Source: an uncultured Clostridia bacterium (GTDB lineage Bacteria; Bacillota; Clostridia; Oscillospirales; Acutalibacteraceae). From it: 28,121 nucleotides of DNA. The stretch spans positions 1-28,121 of the forward strand of contig CAMYWU010000001.1 in NCBI GenBank assembly GCA_947302895.1. The letters are read 5' to 3'. Positions 22,233 to 28,121 of the stretch are shown piece by piece (the first letter of the stretch is position 1; each line of letters begins with the position of its first letter). The position numbers and the translations under genes were made by a program. The notes under the pieces are model-generated. The model saw nothing but the letters and a program-made list of their open reading frames with translations. It searched no databases and was not told the origin of the DNA.

Positions 22233-25028
22233 ATGGATTATAATCAAACACTTAATTTACCCAAAACCGAATTTCCGATGAGGGCTTCCCTTCCTCAGAG
22301 AGAGCCCGAATTCCTTAAAGCGTGGGAGGAAAACAAGCAGTATGAGGAGCTTATGAAGCATAATGCCGATAAGCCTATGTTCCTCCTTCACGACGGACCT
22401 CCGTATGCAAACGGAGATATACATATCGGCCACGCACTCAATAAAACCCTTAAGGATTTCATTGTTCGTTATAAGAATATGACGGGCTTTAAATCCCCAT
22501 ATGTTCCAGGCTGGGATACCCACGGTCTGCCGACTGAGCTTGCGGCAAGAAAGAAGGCGGGCATCAGCGCAACAAGCGACATCAGCGACCTTGAGCTTCG
22601 CAAAATCTGTCGTGAAACAGCGCTTGGCTATGTTGATATTCAGCGTGAAAGCTTTAAAAGACTCGGCGCAATCGGTGAATGGGATAACCCGTATATAACT
22701 CTTCAGAAGGAGTTTGAGCAGGAGCAGATTAAAGTTTTTGCTTCAATGGCAAACAAGGGATATATCTATAAGGGCTTAAAGCCTGTTTATTGGTGTCCCG
22801 ATTGTAATACCGCTCTTGCAGAAGCAGAAATTGAATATGGCGATGATCCCTGCCACTCAATTTATGTTAAATTCAAGGTAACCGATGATATGGGCAAGCT
22901 TGAAGCTCTCGGCGCAGACCTTGATAAAACCTATTTTGTAATCTGGACAACAACAACCTGGACTCTTCCTGCAAACCTTGCAATCTGCGTTGGTCCTAAC
23001 TATGAGTATTCCCTTCTTAAAGCAAACGGCGAATACTATGTTATGGCAACCGACCTTGCAGGCGTTGCAATGGAGGATGCGGGCATAAGCGATTATGAAA
23101 CTGTTGGTATCATCAGAGGTAACGAGCTTGAATATATGAAAACAGCTCATCCCTTTATCGACAGAACCTCGCTTGTTATCGTTGGCGACCACGTAACTCT
23201 TGAAAGCGGAACAGGCTGCGTTCACACAGCTCCCGGCCACGGTGTTGACGACTTCATCGTTTGCAAAAACTATCCTGAAATCCCGATAGTTGTTCCCGTT
23301 GACGATAAGGGCTATTTAACCGAGGAAGCAGGCCAGTTTGCAGGTCTTTCAACCGAGGAAGCAAATAAGCCAATCGCTGAGCACCTTGAAAAAACAGGCA
23401 ATCTCTTTGCTCTTAAAAAGATTAAGCACCAGTATCCTCACTGCTGGAGATGCCATAATCCGATTATTTTCAGAGCAACAAGCCAGTGGTTCTGCTCTGT
23501 TGACGACTTTAAAGACGATGCAGTTAAGGCTGCTGAGGAAGTTAAATGGTTCCCTGAATGGGGTAAGGACAGACTTCAGTCAATGGTTCAGGAAAGAGCC
23601 GACTGGTGTATTTCCCGTCAGAGAAAATGGGGCGTTCCGATTCCTGTTATCTATTGCAAGGATTGCGGAAAAGAGATTATTGATGCCGATGTTATGAATA
23701 AGGTATCCGATATTTTCGGCGAGGAAGGCTCGGATGCATGGTATGCTCACGAGGCTGAATACTTTGTTCCCGAAGGCTTCAAGTGCCCCCACTGCGGAGA
23801 GTCAAACGGCTTTGAAAAAGAAAAGGATATTATGGACGTTTGGTTTGATTCGGGCTCCTCACATTTTGCAGTATGCAAGAACCGCCCCTATCTCAAATGG
23901 CCCGCAGATGTTTATCTTGAAGGCGCAGACCAGTACAGAGGCTGGTTCCAGAGCTCACTTTTAACCTCAGTTGCAGCAGGAAAGGGCGCTCCGTACAGAG
24001 AGATTATTACCCACGGCTGGACCGTTGACGGCGAGGGAAGAAAGATGAGTAAGTCCCTCGGAAACGGTATTGCTCCTCAGGAGGTTATCAATAAATACGG
24101 TGCGGATATTCTTCGTTTATGGGTTGCTTCGGCAGACTACCATGCAGATATCCGTATCAGCCCCGAAATTCTCAAGCAGATTTCGGATAACTACAGAAAA
24201 ATCAGAAACACCGCAAGATACTGCCTTGGAAACCTCTATGATTTTGATCCCGATAAGGATATGGTTTCAAATGATGAGCTTGAAGAGCTTGATAAGTATG
24301 CGCTTATGAAGCTTACCGAGGTTATGGAGGTTGCAAAGCAGGGCTATGATAACTATGAATATCATATGACTGCCCACGCTCTTCATAATTTCTGCGTTGT
24401 TGATATGAGTAATTTCTATTTCGATGTTCTCAAGGACAGACTTTATACAAGCGCTCCCGACTCAGTTTCAAGAAGAGCTGCTCAGACTGTTTTATATAAG
24501 GTTCTTGATGCGCTTACCCTCATTTTAACTCCGATTCTCGCATTCACCTGTGATGAAATCTGGAAGGAAATGAAGCACGATTCATCAAAGGATGTTCGCT
24601 CACCCCTCTTCAATGAGATTCCGAGCGGAAAATATATTGAAACAGATGAAGCCTTCATTGAAAAGTGGGATAGAATCCACGAAATCAGAACTGATGCCCA
24701 GAAGGCTCTCGAGCTTGCAAGAGCCGATAAGATTATCGGTAAGCCCCTTGAAGCAAAGGTAACCCTTTTTGCTGAGGGCGAGCTCAAGGAGTTCCTTGAA
24801 AGCGTAAAAGAAGCGCTTCCCGAAATCTTCATCACCTCCGCTGTTGAGGTTGAAGAGGGAACAGGCGAGGTTAAGGGCGATGTTGAGGGTCTTACACTCT
24901 CTGTTTCAAAAGCAGAGGGCGAAAAATGTGAGCGCTGTTGGAAGTTCACAAGAAATATCGGCTCCAATCCTGCTCATCCGACTCTTTGCGCTTCCTGTGC
25001 AAAAACAATGGAGCTCTTAAATCTCTAA
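22233..25028 (+). CDS. ileS: Isoleucyl-tRNA synthetase
   Basis: A 931-residue class I aminoacyl-tRNA synthetase, full length, that charges tRNA-Ile in the cytoplasm. HIGH is at 64-67 (HIGHALNKTLKDF) and KMSKS at 604-608 (GRKMSKSLGNG). The CP1 editing domain is indicated by WTTTTWTLPANLAI and TGCVHTAPGHGVDD. Cysteine pairs suggest three zinc sites: C188/C191 with C404/C407, C475/C478 with C518/C521, and the C-terminal finger C899/C902 with C919/C922 (CERCW and CASC). The ending fits the bacterial (type 1) form. The start follows AAGGAGCACAG. Upstream there is a tandem repeat, not a T-box leader. The order divIVA-ileS-lspA-rluD matches B. subtilis. Confidence 0.97.
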   Translation: MDYNQTLNLPKTEFPMRASLPQREPEFLKAWEENKQYEELMKHNADKPMFLLHDGPPYANGDIHIGHALNKTLKDFIVRYKNMTGFKSPYVPGWDTHGLPTELAARKKAGISATSDISDLELRKICRETALGYVDIQRESFKRLGAIGEWDNPYITLQKEFEQEQIKVFASMANKGYIYKGLKPVYWCPDCNTALAEAEIEYGDDPCHSIYVKFKVTDDMGKLEALGADLDKTYFVIWTTTTWTLPANLAICVGPNYEYSLLKANGEYYVMATDLAGVAMEDAGISDYETVGIIRGNELEYMKTAHPFIDRTSLVIVGDHVTLESGTGCVHTAPGHGVDDFIVCKNYPEIPIVVPVDDKGYLTEEAGQFAGLSTEEANKPIAEHLEKTGNLFALKKIKHQYPHCWRCHNPIIFRATSQWFCSVDDFKDDAVKAAEEVKWFPEWGKDRLQSMVQERADWCISRQRKWGVPIPVIYCKDCGKEIIDADVMNKVSDIFGEEGSDAWYAHEAEYFVPEGFKCPHCGESNGFEKEKDIMDVWFDSGSSHFAVCKNRPYLKWPADVYLEGADQYRGWFQSSLLTSVAAGKGAPYREIITHGWTVDGEGRKMSKSLGNGIAPQEVINKYGADILRLWVASADYHADIRISPEILKQISDNYRKIRNTARYCLGNLYDFDPDKDMVSNDELEELDKYALMKLTEVMEVAKQGYDNYEYHMTAHALHNFCVVDMSNFYFDVLKDRLYTSAPDSVSRRAAQTVLYKVLDALTLILTPILAFTCDEIWKEMKHDSSKDVRSPLFNEIPSGKYIETDEAFIEKWDRIHEIRTDAQKALELARADKIIGKPLEAKVTLFAEGELKEFLESVKEALPEIFITSAVEVEEGTGEVKGDVEGLTLSVSKAEGEKCERCWKFTRNIGSNPAHPTLCASCAKTMELLNL

Positions 25029-25042
25029 TTTAAGGATTTTTT

Positions 25043-25528
25043 ATGCACAAAAAGAAACATATTTCCTGCGCCGTTATGATTGTTTTAATCGTGGCGTTTG
25101 ACCAGATAACTAAATATCTTGCAAAAACGCATCTTCAAAGCGGCGCAGTAACCTTTATTAAAAACTTTGTTCAGTTTCGGTATGCCGAAAATACGGGTAT
25201 GGCGTTTTCAATGTTCAGCGGCGCAAGGTGGATATTTGTTGCCTTAACCGTTGCTATCTGTGCCATAGGGCTTTGGTATCTCTTTTCTAACAGATGCACG
25301 AATCTCTTGTATTATTGGAGCATCGGCGTTGTTATTGCAGGCGGTATGGGCAATCTTATCGACAGAGCTTTAAACGGATATGTTATTGATTTCATTGAAC
25401 CGCTGTTTGTTGATTTTGCAATCTTCAATATTGCCGACTGCGCCGTAACCTGCGGCGCTGCGGTGCTTATAGCAGCTATGGTTATTGACCTTTTCAGGAA
25501 AGACGAAAATGGAAAAGATAAATCTTAA
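25043..25528 (+). CDS. lspA: Lipoprotein signal peptidase II
   Basis: A 161-residue membrane aspartic protease that removes signal peptides from prolipoproteins after lipidation. Four membrane segments can be seen (about 8-25, 62-82, 88-106 and 126-150). Conserved blocks are DQITKYL (20-26), RYAENTGMAFSMF (46-58), GGMGNLIDRALNGYVIDFI (100-118) and FNIADCAVTCG (128-138). The catalytic pair is D116 and D132. It starts at ATG 25043, 14 bp after ileS, with a weak AAGGA ahead of it, and overlaps the next gene by 20 bp, so the two are probably translated together. The length and motif set match the family. Confidence 0.95.
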   Translation: MHKKKHISCAVMIVLIVAFDQITKYLAKTHLQSGAVTFIKNFVQFRYAENTGMAFSMFSGARWIFVALTVAICAIGLWYLFSNRCTNLLYYWSIGVVIAGGMGNLIDRALNGYVIDFIEPLFVDFAIFNIADCAVTCGAAVLIAAMVIDLFRKDENGKDKS

Positions 25529-26432
25529 ATGCGAAATATCGGGCGCAAGAATAGATAAATTCATATGCGAAAAGCTTGAAGATATAACACGCTCCTCCGT
25601 TCAGAAGCTGATAGAAGAGGGCAATGTTAAGGTAAACGCAGCCATAGTTTCAAAAAACTATAAGTGCAAAGCGGGGGATGAGCTTGAAATCATAATTCCC
25701 GACGCTCAGCCCCTCGATGTTAAGGCGGAAAATATCCCCCTTGAAATCATTTATGAGGATGATGACTTACTGGTTGTTAATAAACCAAAGGGAATGGTTG
25801 TTCATCCTGCAAACGGCAACTATGAGGGAACGCTTGTTAATGCGCTGCTCTATCATTGCGGCGATAGCCTTTCGGGAATAAACGGCGTTATACGCCCCGG
25901 TATTGTTCATAGGATTGATAAGGATACCTCGGGACTGCTTATAGTTGCAAAAAACGATGCCGCCCATAACAGCCTTGCTTCCCAGATAAAGGAGCATTCG
26001 TTTACAAGAGCATATGAAGCGGTTTTATACGGCAATTTAAAGGAAGACGAAATAACCGTTAATCAGCCGATAGGCAGAAGCCCTAAGGACAGAAAGAAGA
26101 TGGCGGTTGTTTATAAAAACTCCAAAAATGCCGTAACTCATTTTAAGGTTATAAAGCGATACGGTGATTTTACCCATGTTCGCTGCGTTCTTGAAACGGG
26201 ACGAACCCATCAGATAAGAGTTCACTCAGCATATATCGGTCATCCCGTTGCAGGCGATGAGGTATATGGACCCAAGAAGGTTATAACCTCACTTGGCGGA
26301 CAGTGTCTTCACGCAAAGCAAATCGGCTTTGTTCACCCGAAAACGGGCGAATATATGGAGTTTGAAAGCGAGCTTCCCGAATACTTCAAAAGGTTTTTAA
26401 AAAAGCTTGACAACAAGAGCAATAATATATAA
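25509..26432 (+). CDS. rluD: RluA/RluD-family 23S rRNA pseudouridine synthase
   Basis: A 307-residue pseudouridine synthase. An N-terminal S4 RNA-binding domain (ARIDKFICEKLEDITRSS, about 13-60) is followed by the catalytic domain with HRIDKDTSGLL at 134-144, where D137 is the catalytic aspartate. Further blocks are VVNKPKGMVVHP (89-100), ETGRTHQIRVH and GHPVAGDEVYG. In the RluA family these enzymes convert uridines of 23S rRNA helix 69 (RluD) or other sites; the exact target is inferred from the position next to lspA (B. subtilis ylyB). The start is ATG 25509 with AGGAAAG upstream, inside the end of lspA; an earlier in-frame start at 25485 lies deeper in lspA and lacks a ribosome binding site. 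Confidence 0.93.
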   Translation: MEKINLKCEISGARIDKFICEKLEDITRSSVQKLIEEGNVKVNAAIVSKNYKCKAGDELEIIIPDAQPLDVKAENIPLEIIYEDDDLLVVNKPKGMVVHPANGNYEGTLVNALLYHCGDSLSGINGVIRPGIVHRIDKDTSGLLIVAKNDAAHNSLASQIKEHSFTRAYEAVLYGNLKEDEITVNQPIGRSPKDRKKMAVVYKNSKNAVTHFKVIKRYGDFTHVRCVLETGRTHQIRVHSAYIGHPVAGDEVYGPKKVITSLGGQCLHAKQIGFVHPKTGEYMEFESELPEYFKRFLKKLDNKSNNI

Positions 26433-26452
26433 ACTGCTTTAAAACATATCTT

Positions 26453-26481
26453 GCGGAGCGTCGGGGTCGCCGCTCCCTACA
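26453..26481 (+). repeat. Hairpin repeat, copy C (forward)
   Basis: The same unit as copy A (3807-3835). The stem is GGAGCG with CGCTCC, against GGTGCG with CGCACC in copy A: a T-to-A change on one arm is answered by A-to-T on the other. It ends in CCCTACA and faces copy D. Confidence 0.75.
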
Positions 26482-26499
26482 ATATGTCTGAGCAGGTTT

Positions 26500-26527
26500 T
26501 GTAGGGGATGACGACCTCGGCATCCCG
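26500..26527 (-). repeat. Hairpin repeat, copy D (reverse)
   Basis: TGTAGGGGATG, loop ACGACCTCGG, then CATCCC. The stem is GGGATG with CATCCC. It is inverted relative to copy C, and the two CCTACAA/TTGTAGG ends face each other 18 bp apart, forming a larger palindrome (26453-26527) between rluD and the HAD gene. A terminator function is possible but there is no T-run. Confidence 0.7.
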
Positions 26528-26559
26528 ATAAATCAACAACATTTAGCCCGGGAGAAAAA

Positions 26560-27417
26560 ATGGCAAATACCTTTGAAAACTGGCTTGTTGTTTCGGATAT
26601 AGACGGCACCTTGAAAAACAAGATGCGAACAATTCCGAAGGTTAACATTGAAGCAATCAGGAAGTTTACCGACCTTGGCGGAAACTTCACTCTTGCTTCG
26701 GGAAGAACCCAGTCAAGCCTTGGAAGAAACTATAACAGAATAACTCCCAACCAGCCTGCCGTTGTTTTAAACGGTGCAGGCTTATACGACTTTAATCAGC
26801 AAAAAATGATTTGGCGAAACACCATCGGCGAAAAGGGAAGGGAATTTGTTAAGTATATTTCAAATGAATTTGACGACCTTTTCAAGAGCGTTGACGTTGG
26901 AATTTATTTTGATGATTATGTTTATATCGTTCATAGCGGCTTGCTTTCAAAAACAACAATGCGTTTTGATAAAGCGCATTTTGAATATGTTAAATCGGTT
27001 GACGAGGTTCCCGAGGAGGGCTGGATGAAGGTTATTTTCTGGGCGCTCCCCGCAACCATGATGACCTTGCAGGCAAGAATTTTAACAATGGAAAATCCCG
27101 ATGCAAACTTTATGCCCTCAACCGCAATAACGCTTGAAATGCTTCAGAAGAATACCCATAAGGGCGTTGGCATAATGAAGCTTGCCGATATGCTCGGCAT
27201 TGAAAAAAGCCATGTTGCCGCAATCGGAGATTACTATAACGATTGGGATATGCTTCACACCGTCGGGCTTCCTGCTTGCGCAGGTCAGGCGCCCTCATCA
27301 ATTAAAAGAATCAGCAAGTACCATGCCTGCCATTGCAATCAGGGCTGCGTTGCCGATTTGCTGAATTATATTATGAGCGGCAAGGCGGATGAGGATATTA
27401 TTAACGGAAGAATTTAA
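26560..27417 (+). CDS. HAD-IIB (Cof-like) phosphatase
   Basis: A 285-residue HAD-superfamily hydrolase. Motif I is DIDGTL with nucleophile D13 and acid/base D15, motif II is the serine in LASGRT, the motif III lysine probably lies in the TH-K-GVGIMKL segment, and motif IV is GDYYNDWD (223-230) with D224 and D228 as Mg2+ ligands. A C2-type cap domain lies between motifs II and III (about 85-195). Relatives dephosphorylate sugar phosphates, nucleotides or cofactors, and the substrate cannot be read from sequence. The start is ATG 26560, 6 bp after GGGAGAA. Repeats bound it on both sides, so it probably forms its own unit. Confidence 0.9.
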   Translation: MANTFENWLVVSDIDGTLKNKMRTIPKVNIEAIRKFTDLGGNFTLASGRTQSSLGRNYNRITPNQPAVVLNGAGLYDFNQQKMIWRNTIGEKGREFVKYISNEFDDLFKSVDVGIYFDDYVYIVHSGLLSKTTMRFDKAHFEYVKSVDEVPEEGWMKVIFWALPATMMTLQARILTMENPDANFMPSTAITLEMLQKNTHKGVGIMKLADMLGIEKSHVAAIGDYYNDWDMLHTVGLPACAGQAPSSIKRISKYHACHCNQGCVADLLNYIMSGKADEDIINGRI

Positions 27418-27422
27418 TCCTT

Positions 27423-27623
27423 CCAACCTATGTGCCTCCCTTGTAAAGGGAGGGTGACCGCTTGCGGTGGAGGGATGGGCGCTTTCTCTTAGAACGCCTG
27501 CATGCAACGCGGTCTGAATTATTAAAAGTGTTGCCGAAAAGCGTTTTCTCACTTCGTTCGGATAACGACTATCCCTCCGACACTTCGTGCCACCTCCCTT
27601 TACAAGGGAGGCAATAAGGTTTG
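27423..27623. mobile_element. MITE-like palindromic element, about 200 bp
   Basis: A gene-free element with long imperfect terminal inverted repeats. The perfect core GCCTCCCTTGTAAAGGGAGG (27434-27453) recurs inverted at 27593-27612. Outside it, CCAACCTATGT on the left resembles the inverted CCAAACCTTATT on the right. Inside, each arm adds its own small palindrome (ACCGC/GCGGT on the left, CACTTCGTG on the right) and GGAGGGAT. No transposase is encoded, so it would be non-autonomous if mobile. Its right tip runs into the ribosome binding site region of the next gene. Confidence 0.75.
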
Positions 27624-27632
27624 GTGATTTTT

Positions 27633-28052
27633 ATGATGAAAGTTAAATTTGCAGGGGAAAATGATTTTGAGCTGGTTCAGAAGCTGAATGACGGAATTAT
27701 TTTTCCTGAGTTTAAAAAATGGATTGATAATAAACAGGTTTATTTGATTTATGAAGATGATGCGCTTGCAGGCTGGCTGCAATACAGCTTCTTTCTTGAA
27801 AGAATTCCGTTTGTAAACGAATTCTATCTTCTGCCCGAATTCCGTGGAACAGGAACGGGAACGCTCTCGCTTCTCATCTGGGAGAGGCAGATGATGGAAA
27901 GAATGTATGATAAGTTTATGACAGCGCTTCCTGCCGACGATACAGCCCTTATTGATTTCTTTGAGCAAAAGGGCTATAAAAAAATCGGAGATATAAATAT
28001 CCCCGATAATGAAGAAAGAGTATTCTATTTCAAACATAAACCTTTGTTTTAA
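27633..28052 (+). CDS. GNAT-family N-acetyltransferase
   Basis: A small acetyltransferase of 139 residues. The acetyl-CoA-binding motif A is visible as VNEFYLLPEFRGTGTGTLSL, with the R-G-x-G-x-G pyrophosphate loop. The central strands (VYLIYEDDALAGWLQYSFFL) and the late ALIDFFEQKGYKKIGDI element are typical of GNAT folds. The substrate is unknown. The start may be ATG 27633 or 27636; GGTGA stands 5 bp before the first. In-frame TTG 27621 lies within the palindromic element and is less likely. The gene's leader and perhaps its ribosome binding site derive from the end of the MITE-like element, so its expression could be affected by that insertion. Confidence 0.85.
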   Translation: MMKVKFAGENDFELVQKLNDGIIFPEFKKWIDNKQVYLIYEDDALAGWLQYSFFLERIPFVNEFYLLPEFRGTGTGTLSLLIWERQMMERMYDKFMTALPADDTALIDFFEQKGYKKIGDINIPDNEERVFYFKHKPLF

Positions 28053-28070
28053 AAAAGAGCCCGAGCGGCA

Positions 28071-28091
28071 ATGTCATTAAGTTAATGACAT
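28071..28091. other. Perfect 21-bp palindrome at the window edge
   Basis: ATGTCATTAA and TTAATGACAT are exact inverted copies around a single G. It lies 18 bp after the acetyltransferase stop and before AT-rich sequence. It could be an operator for a gene outside the window or part of the end of a repeat; nothing else supports either reading. Confidence 0.5.
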
Positions 28092-28121
28092 AAAAATGAA
28101 AAAACGACACACTTGCATACG

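Noticed and set aside
27600..28037. Minus-strand frame opposite the GNAT gene
   Set aside because: The plus-strand frame has clear GNAT motifs; the antisense product has none.
28071..28121. End of an insertion sequence at the right edge
   Set aside because: Only a palindrome is visible; no transposase coding sequence, terminal repeat partner or target duplication lies in the window.

Overview
The window looks like a chromosomal segment of a low-to-moderate GC Clostridia member, probably an uncultured gut lineage of the Oscillospiraceae/Ruminococcaceae type. The basis is strong AAGGAGG-type ribosome binding sites, Firmicutes-type gene order (miaB-ymcA-mutS-mutL-miaA, and yggS-sepF-divIVA-ileS-lspA-rluD), Na+-pumping decarboxylase subunits, and families of short palindromic intergenic repeats. 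Assignment below class level is inference. No rRNA, tRNA, CRISPR array or recognisable transposase gene was seen.

Layout. 1-3786: a tightly spaced plus-strand group: the 3' part of pheA, a VTT/TVP38-type membrane protein, a galactokinase-like GHMP kinase and a DAGK-type lipid kinase, closed by a bidirectional terminator. 3807-4127: a hairpin repeat, a previously unlisted 44-codon minus-strand membrane peptide gene, and two divergent near-consensus promoters. 4128-8147: oadG-oadB (gamma and beta subunits of a Na+-pumping decarboxylase, with no alpha subunit nearby) and the helicase gene pcrA. 8148-8521: a gene-free stretch that folds on paper into a compact four-way-junction structure, followed by a hairpin that buries the ribosome binding site of the next gene, which encodes a cysteine-rich conserved-looking protein (8522-9328). 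9360-10920: shared terminator and minus-strand malQ. 11042-18597: its own promoter, then miaB, a ymcA/ylbF-family gene, mutS, mutL and miaA, covering tRNA modification, mRNA maturation and mismatch repair. 18616-26432: a HlyD-like membrane protein, yggS, a SepF-DivIVA fusion, ileS, lspA and an rluD-family gene (cell division, translation, lipoprotein processing). 26453-28121: inverted hairpin repeats, a HAD phosphatase, a 200-bp MITE-like palindrome, a GNAT acetyltransferase and a perfect 21-bp palindrome at the right edge.

Main points for a second look: (1) sepF is cut short and joined in frame to divIVA, with divIVA's old ribosome binding site and ATG still inside the reading frame; this is where B. 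subtilis has ylmG and ylmH, both missing here. (2) The 8174-8515 structured leader is almost completely base-paired, and its two G.U pairs make sense only in the plus-strand RNA. (3) mutS is split by a single-base frameshift while mutL is intact. (4) A short hairpin repeat family has compensatory stem changes between copies. (5) A 44-codon membrane peptide gene has its own promoter, ribosome binding site and terminator.
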